Origin: Gliomastix tumulicola
Lineage: Eukaryota; Ascomycota; Sordariomycetes; Hypocreales; Bionectriaceae
Reading direction: 5' to 3'
Assembly: GCA_001599755.1 (NCBI GenBank)
Contig: BCHX01000013.1
Coordinates: forward strand, 1-64,000
DNA: 64,000 nt
The position numbers and the translations under genes were made by a program. The notes under the pieces are model-generated. The model ran no database searches and was not told where the DNA came from. It worked only from the letters and a program-made list of their open reading frames with translations. Within the stretch, counting starts at the first letter, position 1, and each line of letters begins with the position of its first letter. Below, piece after piece: positions 9,736-20,340 of the stretch.

Positions 9736-12700
9736 TCACTGATGATCGTCGCGGCCAAAAGCCACATCGAGATTCTGCTGCCTCACGAGACGTGCCAGGG
9801 TGAACGGCGAGCCACTGATGCCGCACGCTGACGGCCCTTCGTGCAGGGTGATACGAAACTCATCTTGCCGAGTTGGCACCTGGATGGTGATGGGTTGATG
9901 GAACCTACCTTCGCCCGCCATGGCGCCGGGAGCAGGGAAGCGGCCCGGCAGGATTCGCTCCTGGCACTGGAAGGAAGCCGAGCATTGGGCCAGCTGGTTC
10001 ATGAAGGTCTCGTATGCGGCGGTGCCGGGGGGGAGACGGCAGACCAGATGCCCACTGCACTGGTATGCGCCATTCCGGAGACGGTGTGGCAGGTTGTCGA
10101 GTTCAAAGACGAAGAGCTCGGCTCGAAGTTGGCCGGCGAGGCGGGGCAAGTCGGGAGACTGGATGGCGGTCTCGCGTGCCCTTTCGGCGACCTCGGCCAT
10201 GCTGCGCACGTCGTCCAGGGCCGGCGACGCGGATCCGAAACGCAGGTCGAACCGGAAATAGCCCCCCCGTTCCCGGGTCGGCGGCTGACGGAGCAGATGC
10301 TTCCAAGCGGCGTCGGCGTCGCCTTGCTTCCAGAAGGCGCGGAACAGGCGAGACGGGAAGGACTTTCCCCACGCGGTGGCCCACATGGTCGACCACACGG
10401 GTACAGGCTCGGATGCCGTCGTCGGTTCGGATCCGGCCTCCGTCTCCGGCTGGGTGGACCCCGTCCCCAGGGACAGCACAAGACTAGGCTCGGGCGCCGC
10501 CGGGAACAACGCAGCCGTCTCCTGGATAGCGATGGATGCGGGGTTGTTGTACGTGAGGCCGCCGTCCTGGAACGTCCCGGCGCCGGGGAGGAAATAGGGC
10601 GTAAAGTAGCTACCCCAGCAGGTTAACACGAGGCAACTAGCAAACTAAATAGGCAACGTACTACGGTGCAGCGACGGAACTTCGGAGGCTGCTCGGCGGT
10701 CAGTACAGGCGTAGGCAGAAGACAGCACGGCAGGGTGGACACACATCATCCGCAGAGGCGTGGCTGCCGCTCCCTGTTGGAAGCGGAGAATCCGATAATC
10801 TGGACGAGCGTCAGGCCTGGCACCTCTCCCCTGCTTCGCCTCTGCCACACATACCTTGGTCGTGGGGGCGAACACCAATCCCGTTGTAGTTGGTCACCAC
10901 GAACGTGCTCGTATCGTCGGTGCTGGTGAGCGTCACGCCGAGCAGGGCGCCCGCCTCGGCCGCCGCGTGAGACTGGACGATGCTCTGGCTGGCACCGTAG
11001 GCGTCCTGCTGAATCCTCTCCAGTTTCTGCGCCGAGTACTTGCTGTCTACTAGGAGCGACACGACGAACTGGACGGCCGGCACCACCATAGGAACATGTC
11101 CGAACAGCGACGTCAGAGCTTGGAAGAGGGGACGTTTCTCGAAGGCAAGCGCGGCCGACGTCTCAAAGTACTCGATGCATTTGTCCAACGGCCAGCCGTT
11201 GATGCAGAGCGCACAGGCGATCATGGCACCTAGGACGGCATTAGCAAGGATTTTCCACCAGCGTCCTGACGAGCTGACGGGTCCAACCTGAGCTGGTGCC
11301 ATAGACGACGTCGAAGTGGCGCTGCACAGGGTAGGGCAGGCCGACGGCATGCTCCAGTACCCGGAGAAACTCCAGCGGTGCACGTCCTCGTGTGCCGCCG
11401 CCGTCGATGCTCAGCACACGTGCCGTGGCCGTCGGCGGCTTGACACGGATGCACATGCCGTCCGTCGTCGCTCCGCACAAGATGCAGTCGGCGATGCCGA
11501 AGAGCCAAGGGTCCTCGGCGGCGCGGCGGGCAAAGATACGAACGCACGTCTGACACAACCAGTGTCGGCAAGGGAGGCAGTACTGGGGCTTGCGCCGGAG
11601 GCAGGCCCAGCAGGTCTCTTCTGAAGACGAATAGGTCCAGCTTTGGCGGGCGGATACGAGTTGGTGCTCGTGTAGCGCCTTGGACGTCGAGCCCCCTTGG
11701 AGCACACGGAAGTGTTCGACAGCCTGCTCGCAGATTAGGTGGGCGAGGTCGAGGGACAGTGGTGGCAGGCCTCGGTCTTCACGGTGTCTCCGGATGTTCT
11801 CGGCGACCTGCAGGCAGACATCCTGGTATAGCACTCTAAATACATCACGGAACGGAAAGTCTAGATCACAGTGGTCAAAACTTAGTTCTGCCAGCCCACG
11901 GGGGACAGCAGCGGCGCGTGCGACTTACGGTGCATGCCGGGCGGGTACTGGTCTAGGACGAGGCTCGAGGACACCGTGGGGATGGCGACGCGTTCCAGCG
12001 CGACGCCGTCGTCGAATTGCGTGAGCCAATTGGTCAGGTGGGTGCACAGATCCGGCGCCACCGGGTTCGACTGCCGTGCCGACTTGATGACGTCCACCGG
12101 CGCGTACGACGCCGCGCCGGCTCCGTCTGCCGCGTCTTGGAGGAAAGCCGCGGTATGACGAGCAGCGAAAAGGGAATCTGTACGGCGACGGCTCTCCTGC
12201 ACCGTGTCCAAAGCTTCGAAGAGCTTTCGGCGCAGCATCGTAATCTGCCTCCTTCGCCATGTGGCACTGCGACTGGGGGCAAAGGTCACGATGGTCACGC
12301 GCTGGAAATGGCCAGGGATCGCCAGCGTATCCCCAGGTCGGCCTATACTCTCTACGACTCTCTGCATCTTCTTCTTCTGGCCTCGCGGGACGACAAGGAG
12401 CAGCACGGGGCCGGCGGCCGAGGTGTGCGATCGTTCGCGAGCTGCCATGGCGGCGAGGTACTGCACGGCCCTGTCCGGGCCCCCGATGTCCGCCACGAAT
12501 AAGCATAGAACGTCTACGAACGGAAAGACGAGCGTCTGGTAGACCTTGTCCGCTGTTTCGCCGGCTCGTCGCTCCAAGGACGTCGCGGCGAAGAGCCTCT
12601 CCGTCGTCGCATGGCAACGGTACGGCTGAGCCGACGTGGGTAGTCTATTGTGCGCAGGCAGGTCTCCGTCCGCAACCATTGTCGGTCGCGTGGCCCGGAC

Positions 12701-12943
12701 TCGAGACACATGGAGGTGGATCTCGCCATGATGTCTTGACCCCTTCGGCGGCCGCGCCGCGGGGCAAAGATCGGAGAGAAGCAACGATTTAGTCTGGTTG
12801 CCGACGAGCACGGCGAACCCAGCGGGCTGATCCTGCTCGGCGACTTCTTCGAGCAGTCTAGCCGGGCGGTCCGTCGTTTCGAGTGTAGGTCGGCCGCTGT
12901 TCTGCCATAGCCTGGTCCATTGCGTATGCCTGCAGCTAGTCAT
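9736..12943 (-). CDS. RING-finger patatin-like phospholipase/acyl hydrolase, 972 aa, six exons
   Basis: Exons on the minus strand are 12943-11929, 11860-11288, 11229-10855, 10799-10745, 10688-10662 and 10609-9736. The five introns are 52-68 nt, all GT-AG, and the joined length (2,919 nt) is an exact multiple of three. Residues 1-338 form an N-terminal region typical of long fungal patatin proteins (VADGDL, VDVLCLFVADIGG). A C3HC4 RING finger follows: C422-x2-C425, C436-x-H438-x2-C441-x2-C444, C464-x2-C467. The patatin domain has the oxyanion-hole motif DGGGTRG near residues 491-497, the nucleophile Ser528 in GTSSG, split by intron 2, and the partner Asp697 in FQDGG after AAPYYFTPY. SLGTG follows near residue 730. 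The catalytic dyad is intact, so lipid acyl hydrolysis is likely. A RING together with a patatin domain suggests ubiquitin-linked control, which is inference. A TATAAAA box lies about 48 bp upstream of the ATG. Confidence 0.88.
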
Positions 12944-13299
12944 AGCGTGATGGGGTTTCACGCCCTAGATAAGGACGCGCACGGTGATGGTTTTATAGTC
13001 CCGCGCTCCATTCGTCACGCGGCATCCAAGAGCAGACGCCGGCTAGTTGAGACAGTGTGCACCCTATCCCTCTCTGCCCTGCAGCCACTCTTGGCCCTGA
13101 AGAGAGATCCTGTGGCAGCAAGGAGCCACCCTGTCCGGTTACTGCCGTGGAGAGGCGTCGCACTCCATACGTGACCAGAAACTGACAAGGTGGAGGGGGG
13201 GGCCGGCGTCTTGTAAATAAACCCGTACAGTGCCCTCTCCCGCTCTCTGCCACTCTCCACAGACAGCCGGCCAGGTGTACCAAGACGCATACGCTGGCC
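12944..13299. promoter_or_regulatory. shared divergent promoter of the patatin and coiled-coil genes
   Basis: 356 bp separate the two divergent ATGs. On the minus strand GACTATAAAA (12991-13000) is a good TATA box for the patatin gene. On the plus strand GTAAATAA near 13213-13220 is a weaker TATA-like site 80-85 bp before the coiled-coil start. Co-regulation is possible but not shown. Confidence 0.45.
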
Positions 13300-13743
13300 A
13301 TGTCAGACGCAGACTCGTGGAACGATGGACCGTACCTAGTCCCCGACAGTCCGGACAACTGCGGCTCGCCGCAACATGAGGTGCGCCGACTGCAAGAGGA
13401 ACTCCAGCGGCAGGATTTGTGGATCAAAGAGCTCGAGTCTCTTTTGGAGGCCGTATACGATCTACTCCAGGCGAAGTTCTTGCAACGCGACATGCTCAAG
13501 CTCGAGCTCGAGGTAAATGAGGGTGCTCTACAGGGGATGCTTCAAGACGTCGAGGAATCAGCGTGCACGATAGAGACACAACGCGGCTTGTTAGACCTCG
13601 CCTGGCTGGACTCGAGGCGAGCGACGTCATCTCAGCGGAAAAGAAAGCGGGACTCGCCCTTTCTACACGACTACGGGCAAGGGATGTCCGCTACGGGTGA
13701 GGTGGAAGCGCATGTCAGAAAGAAGCGCAGGCTTGGTCCGTAG
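13300..13743 (+). CDS. coiled-coil protein, 147 aa
   Basis: An ATG-initiated single exon opens with an acidic N-terminus rich in Asp, Ser and Pro (residues 1-25). A long coiled coil follows from about residue 26 to 105, with heptad-like Leu, Glu, Gln and Lys spacing (VRRLQEELQRQDL, LKLELEVNEGAL). Basic clusters resembling nuclear localisation signals come next: QRKRKRD near residue 112 and RKKRRLGP at the C-terminus. These features predict a nuclear dimerising protein without a recognisable DNA-binding basic region. It is divergent from the RING-patatin gene. The even reading frame, good start and C-terminal basic tail argue that it is real. Function unknown. Confidence 0.55.
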   Translation: MSDADSWNDGPYLVPDSPDNCGSPQHEVRRLQEELQRQDLWIKELESLLEAVYDLLQAKFLQRDMLKLELEVNEGALQGMLQDVEESACTIETQRGLLDLAWLDSRRATSSQRKRKRDSPFLHDYGQGMSATGEVEAHVRKKRRLGP

Positions 13744-15085
13744 GGGCCCAGTCGCTCCCAGCCCTTGGCCATCAGTCACTTCAAGTACAGCAGTACCAGG
13801 AAACAGAAGCCACAAGAGGCACTGGAACGGCATGGGCTGCTAGCACCGGTCGAGTCGAGGCCGGTCTACCGAGTGCAGATAGTAGGCTAGGCGATTTGCG
13901 CCTACTGGTACCATATCTCCATAAGAGACACCAAGCCCAGGCACTGACCTCGACCATACGCGATGGGATATGAGTACGCCTAGTGGCTCACGGAGCCTGG
14001 ACACCCCTAGCTAGATACGACCAGTAAATATCGTCCATAGTACTCAATCCGTCAAGCGTCCCATGGCCTGCAATCCCGACAGCAACGATTCGTCCAGGAC
14101 CTCGTCTCAGCATGCTTGATCAGACACCTTTTCCCGCTGTGCTTGCCGACCGAAGGCCCATGCCATTTCCGCCAACGTATGCAGATCGACGGGTGTGTAT
14201 CTAGCCTGATGAGACGTGGCCGCCGCGCTACGACTAGCCTGCCTGCCTGGTTCCTCTACCCCTTTCATCTTCGTCCAGCGTGCCCGTCTAACCTATAGCC
14301 ATCCTGGATGAAACTCGGCGAGCCGATGAGCTCCAGGGTGGAGTCTCAAGACAGCAAACCCATGTATTGCGATATGCTGGAGTGGTATGTATCGGAAGAA
14401 CTTTTCTCGATATCATCTCGATCGCGCTAGAATCATCTAGTCCGGATTTTTGCTGCTGTGGATAGCCGTTGTACTCTGTTCCAGGATAGAGAACGATGAC
14501 TTGCGACAGTCTGGAGAAAGTAGAATGCTTAGGCAACTAGTTGCGTGAGGGATATGTCCGGAAGAGCTTAGATGGCGACATGGGCATGGTCGCGGGTCTT
14601 GACAGTGTCGATGACGAAGATTGCGATGTCCTTTCAATTGACTCATCGACGTTTGGCAGTATAGGTACTCTGGTTCTATAGTAATACCAACTGTGCTAAG
14701 GGGCTATAGTGCCATCAGTCGTTATCCATTGTGCTGAAGCGCCAGGGTGATATCCAAGCATACGTTTCGCGGTTATGTGAAGATGAATATGGATATGAAT
14801 ATCACTTTAGCAACTATGTCACGATACAAAAGCCCAGGGCAACCACTTCCGCTACCGCAGCTAGGACGCTCAACGCTGGGGGAGATTGGTCCCTCGGCGT
14901 GTTCAAGGTTGTGCACGCAGTCAAAGAAGGAACGGGAGACAACAAAAGGAAGGCGGGCAGACTTGAGAGTGACTCCCTAGGTCATCACGATCGTCGGGGA
15001 GCCAAAGCTACAACTGCCTAGATACACTAAGCTCTGGCGCCCCCGTGCCAGCTGCAAACCAGTTGCGCTCCCTCGTCAAACCGAC
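13744..15085. other. intergenic, no recognisable gene
   Basis: An ORF at 14731-15021 (plus, 96 codons, no domain) is the only one with an even start and stop. Overlapping minus-strand frames at 14288-14646 look like noise. Confidence 0.4.
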
Positions 15086-16131
15086 TTATAGCCGTGGTAT
15101 AGCACGCTTCGCCCGAGGGTTGAGGTCAACAAAGGCTGCAAAGTCTTCGTCGGTCAATTCTTGGTCCCGGGGCCGCCTGAAACGGTAATTGTCGATCATC
15201 AAATCGTCCTCAGGCAGGTGGTCAAAAAGGATGGCCGAGCAGAGCCATTCAGCTTGTTGAAGGTACGTCACGAGGCGGTCATTGGGATCGTCGAGGCGGG
15301 CTTGCAGATTCGATAGCAGGACCGCCTTCCGCTCGTCGTCGCCCCGGCCATCGGGAGCCAAGGAGAGTAGGAGTACATGGGGGGTGACTTCCCAGCCTGG
15401 GCGCAGTTTACAGACGTCACTCCAGAACTTACACTGCTTTTGTATGTCTTTGATCTTCCTTTTTGCGCTCCTCCAGTCCATAGACGAGCCTAAAGCTTTG
15501 AAGATGTCATGCTCGCCACCCAGGCCCTCCAGTTTATCGTGAAGCAATACAGCATGATACCTTGCGTGTAGGGTGCTGCCCATGTGCTCCCTCTGCACCA
15601 GCTCCCAGAGAACAGCCAGGCTCTTGGAACCGTGTGCCTGCATAGACCGACGCGCCAGTGCAGCCTCCCCTAGGAGGTCCAGGATCCTCCGGCGATCGCG
15701 AAGGAAGATCTCCTCCTGCTGTGCGCGATCCTCTACCGGGCCCCCTACTCCCCCCCGGGGTCCAGAGAGTGAGTAGGACAGGCCGCTAGGCGCCGTCAGC
15801 ATCTGGTCAGGAGGATCTTGCGGAATGGCCCCGTCAGCGTCAGTGCTGTCAAAGAACAAGGGCCCTTCCTCATCGCTCTCGGGCGCAAGGCTTCGGAACT
15901 CCTCCTCACTAGGATCGACTGTTCCGCAAGCGAGCTCCACGACCAAACGTGCATGAAAGTCGAATGTCATTTGCGCTGCCGCCTCTAGGCCCAGGTGCGG
16001 CGCTCCCTTGCAGATACACCGAATGCCCATCAGCATGAGCAAGCCCGAGTCCTCGCACGAGTCTGCCGGATGTCCCCGCTCCCTACCAGGCCGCGTCCAG
16101 CCGAGGAGGACAGGTCTGCCTCGCACGGACA

Positions 16132-17429
16132 GGCACGGCCATACTTGGGCATTGTAGAGGGAGCTCTACCCACTCTACCGGGTAGGGTAGAGGAGGTATT
16201 CCCTCTACTCTACCCAGGTAGAGTAGAGTAGAAGCGGGTAGGGCTACCCACTCTACCCGCTCATGATTGGCCGATTGAATCTTATCATCCGATCAAGTTG
16301 TAGGATTGTGGCTGCCGAAGTCCTTGAGTAGTGGTATAATTCTAGTGATTATGCTCAAAGCAAACTCTGGCAACCTCTCGCGTGAGCTCAGGTGCTGCCG
16401 AGCATGCTGCCTACCACTGCCTACCCAAGCAGTCTCCATCATGATCGCCAAGTAAGGGACCGCGGTCGTCTCCCTGGACGTCTCAATGTAATAAAGAAGA
16501 TAGTCCATGGTGGGTAGGACGTCACAAATGGAATTCCGACTGCCTTCGTTGGCCATTATGGCGTCTTGGAACGGCTCCAGAAAGCGGCAAGTCTCGACCA
16601 AGGTGGCCCAGTCGGAAGGAGTGAGGGCATCCTGTTGCAGAGCCGGATCTTGCACTATCTCGGCTACTGCATACCTACAGCCTACTTGGCACTATATTGA
16701 AAAGTTCACTCCTTTGCGCACATATGAAGCTAGAAACTTTCGCTGGGATTCGACTCTTCGAAGGTGAGGGTGGGGAATGAACTAGACCGCTAAATCTCCG
16801 CCTCAGAGCTCAACCTACTTTGCAAGAGGATGAAGATACGTTCATGGCCTTTATTTAAGATAAGACTATTGATCTTAATGCTCTCAAGATAGATCCTCTC
16901 TAGTGGTGGTCAGCTCTAGAGAAGCGCCAACGCTATCCTCACCTCCACCGTATGGCCTGAATATCCTCTCCATCGCACCCTCATCTGCCTAGCCAGAGCA
17001 GCAATTCTCTGGCGCACGCCGTGCACAGCGCTGGGATAGACTAAGGCTATCGCCTGAGAATCTCCAGAGCTTAGAGAGCATGGGTAACTAGTTCGCGAGG
17101 AAGCCGATCTCTTCCGAGGAGCTGCTAGCGACGACTGTAGAGGCTGCGGAGATGGACGATGAGATGAACATTGATTTTGATGAGGAGGATTGGGATGTAT
17201 AATATAGAGAGACATATTTCGAACAATTGGGCATACATACAGCATCTGCCTTCCCTGCCTACCTTATCGTCTTTCCACCGATCTGCCCACTATTCCTCTA
17301 CCCATTACTCTACCCACCACTCTACCCACTCCACTCGGGTAGGGTAGAAGAGGCCACTCCTCTACCTGGGTAGGGTAGAGAAGTGGGTAGAGCTCCCTCT
17401 ACTCTACAATGCCCAAGTATGGGCACGGC
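16132..17429. repeat. 8-bp target-site duplication GGCACGGC flanking the hAT element
   Basis: GGCACGGC occurs at 16132-16139 and again at 17422-17429, directly abutting the two ends of the 1,282-bp element. An 8-bp duplication is characteristic of hAT transposition. One copy belongs to the interrupted coding sequence. Confidence 0.9.
16140..17421. mobile_element. hAT-family DNA transposon, degenerate, 1,282 bp
   Basis: The ends are perfect 20-bp inverted repeats (CATACTTGGGCATTGTAGAG), followed by arrays of CTACCC/GGGTAG-type subterminal motifs on both sides, as in many hAT elements. The two TIRs differ just inside by one extra TAGAG. Inside are two transposase remnants in opposite orientations. 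On the minus strand 16655-16293 is a hAT core segment (SDWATLVETCRFLEPF, ICDVLPTMDYLL). On the plus strand 16661-17202 reads toward the C-terminal dimerisation region (AYLQPTWHYIEKF, ILSIAPSSA, LRLSPENLQSLESMG, then an acidic tail DFDEEDWDV-stop), with several stops and frameshifts. The N-terminal zinc finger is missing. The element cannot be autonomous. Confidence 0.88.
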
Positions 17430-17917
17430 GAGCGGGCACCACGCCTGCTGTCATACCAGTGAACACAGTCGGGATACGCGACCGCGAACGCCCAATCCCT
17501 GCCATCGCGGTAGGGGATGACCGTCGCGCAATCGAGCCCCTCATCCTCTATCCCGTTCAACCCCTCATTGAGCTGCCGTATCTCTGTAATGTGTGCATGG
17601 GCGGGGGTGTGCTGTCGGAGAAGCTGGAGGTAACCGCTGACGGCTTCTTCGCTGATGTACTCGCCAAGCGCGATCGGAGAGCGTGAGCCGGGGTGATCAG
17701 CCTCGGACACATACCGATGCCAGTCCGCGCTGATACGCGGAATGGGCCCTGCCCCATCCGCACTGTCCTTTTCTACTGGCGTAAGGGGGGGCCCGGACCA
17801 TCCGGTGTCGGCTGGGTAGCGTGATTGGATTTTACGGATCGCTTCCCCCAACAACCTCAGGGACGTGTAAGAGAAGGCGCGCAGCCCCAACTGCCGAAAG
17901 CATTGCTCATCATCCAT

Positions 17918-18555
17918 GCTTCATCTAGTCATAGGCCGGCCTGTGGGGTTTGAACAAAGGCCCCGGTTCTTATGCCCCCTCTGCCGCACGCGTGTCCCGT
18001 CCAAAAGCGCCCGTGTACGTCACCGTCCTGCTTTTGCTTCGTCCAGATACTCGCCTACATAGTGCCTGAGCCGTTTCGTGGTTGATGCCAATCTACCCAT
18101 CTCGCCCGCCCAACACATGGTCAAGTTAGGACCGCCGCCAGTTCCTGGCGTTTGGGAAGATCCTCCACAGATAGGTACACTAGACCGCAAAATGCCTCCC
18201 TACGCCGGCTAGAAAGTCACTACCAGTCCTGGTGGATGCATGGGAACGCCATCGCCTCGTATTGCGATACGCTAAGAGCAAACCCCGTTTTTGTGAGACA
18301 AGATGGGACTGACGATCCGATCCTAATCAAGACTCGTCCGTCTTGAACTATGATTGGACACAAAAGGCGTTCTCGGGGGGTCCAGGCAGGGCAACAAGCA
18401 CACACGCACGTTAGGATCAGCACCACCCGAAATCGGTTTTCTCTTTGCCGCGCAGGCTTCATTCCGGCAACTCCACCAAATTGCAAAGCACCCGAACCTG
18501 GCATGGGGAACCAAGGCCTACATCTGCGTCAATTCCTGCCTGGTTTTGAACATCA
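17918..18555. other. intergenic, no recognisable gene
   Basis: Only short frames are present. This is the upstream region of the interrupted Ulp1-like gene. No clear TATA box was seen. Confidence 0.4.
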
Positions 18556-18718
18556 TCAGGGAAGGGAATCAATCAATCCACGGAGGCCAGCCGTGGACGC
18601 TAAGTACGTTTTGGGCCGATTAAATGGATACACAAGGGTGACACGGCCCGTTAAATAGGACGTGCCACCCTTGTCGTCAATCCACGAAAGGCCTTCGTGG
18701 ATTGATTCCCTTCCCTGA
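18556..18718. mobile_element. foldback/MITE-like element, 163 bp
   Basis: The ends are inverted: the left begins TCAGGGAAGGGAATCAATC, and the right ends with its complement at 18718. The arms continue inward with imperfect complementarity, including ACAAGGGTG...CACCCTTGT near the centre. Each arm has its own small hairpin; the right one pairs TCCACGAA with TTCGTGGA. It has no coding capacity. No convincing target duplication is visible, so the superfamily is unassigned. Confidence 0.6.
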
Positions 18719-19714
18719 ATATCATCCCCATGGCGTACTGAACTCTTGATGCAGGTGTATGTAAGTGTGAGAAGAAGTCACACTGTTATTCGACCCGGTC
18801 AATATGGGAACCTACTACTCTGTACTAACTAGGAAGAACGCCGCGCTATCCCGCTCGCAACCTCATTAGACACCTCTTGGGCGACAGATAGGGCCGAGCG
18901 CGCTTCAAACAAGCCCGAAGGGGGCATTGCGATAACTCTGAAGTAAGGGGGTGTGGAGACTACGATCCAAGTCCTTCTGAATCCCTGGACCATGGAGTAC
19001 AAAAAAAAAAGGCCGAGAAGAGAGGTGGAGATGTGTGATGGCGTGTGATACTGTTAGATAACGGGCGTGAATAGTAGCGTGACAGAGTGCCACAGGGCGT
19101 GATAAGTGATGGTGAGTCTTTCTCATCTTGTCGTCGTGATTGGCTCTGAATGACGCGCGAGTTTAGCGTACCAATCTGTCGGGACGGTCCTTTCCCCGGC
19201 CCTCATCTCCTGAATCACACTGCTCGAAGTTTGCTCGGGAATCCCTGCGTCTGATTCGCTACTGTACGGACACTCAGATTGATAGCGGACGCCAATGGCT
19301 CAGACAAAAGCCAAATGGCTCCGGGCGCATGTACTAAGCCAATTGAGGAAGTCTGGATGCGATTGAAACCGGAGCAACAAACCCGAGATGCACCGGAAGT
19401 CACCCATTCAATGGAGGACTAGCTTCTACGTGTGCTCCAGGAGACACTGGGAGCATAAGCAACTGGGTCGGTGTACCACTGCACAGTGACATTGAGGATT
19501 TGCTTCTTCCCGGCACCCTATTTCTCTTTGTTCGTATGAGGTAGAACAAGTTTGCACCGCCGCTCATTGACCTTCGCCATCCTCGACCCCCCGTAGATTG
19601 ATGCTCCATCGGTTACTAACAACGTTCATATCTTCCCGACACCGACTTCCTTGTGTATTTTCCTCGGCGCTCAGAGGACTACCCCAGAACCCAATCCCTC
19701 CGTCAAGAGCCGCC
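18719..19714. other. intergenic, no recognisable gene
   Basis: A-homopolymer at 19001-19010. A helix-like frame on the minus strand near 19750-19700 may be an alternative 3' end of the neighbouring Q-rich gene. Otherwise nothing. Confidence 0.35.
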
Positions 19715-20215
19715 TCAAGACCTTGATTTCAACTTGGAGTTCGTGTAGCCTGCGGGAGATGTTAGACCAACTTCCTCCATTGGGTTTTCGTCGTTCTTGT
19801 TCACGCACTGTTCTTCGCGACTAGATCAATTAGCAATCGGTCGCGCCGTGAGGCTGATCCATTGGTGTACTTACGATTTGCAGGTCTCGCACTTACGCCT
19901 AACACGTCGATCAGTCAATAAATGCAGCACAAGACGGCGAGGAACAACTTACGAGCCGCTGCTTCCAGTGCTTGGTAGCTGGGCCTCTTCGCGCTGCTGA
20001 TAGCCATGCGTCGGTACTTGGGTCCCCTGAGTCCCCTGAGTCCCCTGAGGCTGGAACGGTACTATAGGATAGCTAGCATTGCCTTGGTACGGCAGTATGC
20101 CTGAAGCCACATCACCCTGCTGCATGTATTGCTGAACCGCGGGGGCGTGCGGGGATGGATGCATGGTCCCCGCCAACGGCCGGCCTTGAGCATGATCGTT
20201 TGATTGGGGATACAT
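19715..20215 (-). CDS. Q-rich protein with a small Cys motif, three exons, about 130 aa
   Basis: Exons 20215-19953, 19898-19875 and 19820-19715 are separated by two 54-nt GT-AG introns with GTAAGT donors and TAG acceptors. Residues 1-88 are low complexity, rich in Gln, Pro, His and Gly, with a short GTQ triplet repeat near residue 62. The middle exon gives RKCETCKS, and exon 3 adds another Cys, so a C-x2-C-x6-C half-motif reminiscent of fungal Zn2Cys6 factors is present without its second half. A different acceptor 9 nt downstream would give a helical C-terminus (LHELQVEIKVLRRLL), so the last exon frame is uncertain. The GTATAAAAGA box at 20331-20340 lies about 115 bp upstream on the same strand. 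It may be a small regulator or a truncated transcription factor. Confidence 0.45.
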
Positions 20216-20330
20216 GGTGATGAGTACGGCTTTGGACAAAGTCAAAAAGAGGGCAGACAGTCGCCTTGCTCGTGCGTTGAGTGACTGGAAAGATTTTGAC
20301 AAAGTCTCTCTGGGATCCTGTCTTTTATAC

Positions 20331-20340
20331 GCGTCGAGAC
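20331..20340 (-). promoter_or_regulatory. TATA box of the Q-rich gene
   Basis: On the minus strand this reads GTATAAAAGA, 116 bp before ATG 20215. A good TATA match at a plausible distance supports transcription of that gene. Confidence 0.45.

Larger units (their letters stand above)
15086..17917 (-). pseudogene. Ulp1-like cysteine-protease-family gene, split by a hAT insertion
   Basis: The 5' part is 17917-17430 and the 3' part 16139-15086. Taking out the insertion with one target-site copy restores one 513-codon frame (488 + 1,054 nt) without a stop. Residues about 85-200 match the C48 (Ulp1/SENP) fold: YISEEAVSGYLQLL, then DWAFAVAYPDC-VHWYDS, then ADSCEDSGLLMLMGIRCIC. In active members the residue before the Trp is the catalytic His and the DCG motif carries the nucleophile. 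Here they read Asp141 and Asp-Ser194-Gly, with Asp156 kept and a Cys at 191. The ancestor may already have been inactive, or it may use shifted residues. The C-terminal ~310 residues include an acidic stretch and a helical tail found in fungal relatives. The family occurs as host genes and in mobile elements, and which applies here is unclear. Confidence 0.65.

Noticed and set aside
9592..9831. Plus-strand ORF with a hydrophobic N-terminus resembling a signal peptide
   Set aside because: It overlaps the terminal exon of the well-supported patatin gene in antisense and lacks any other support.
9841..12792. Long plus-strand frames (for example 9841-10626, 12259-12792) opposite the patatin gene
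   Set aside because: They are antisense shadows of GC-rich coding exons, and their products are Arg/Gly/Pro-rich without domains.
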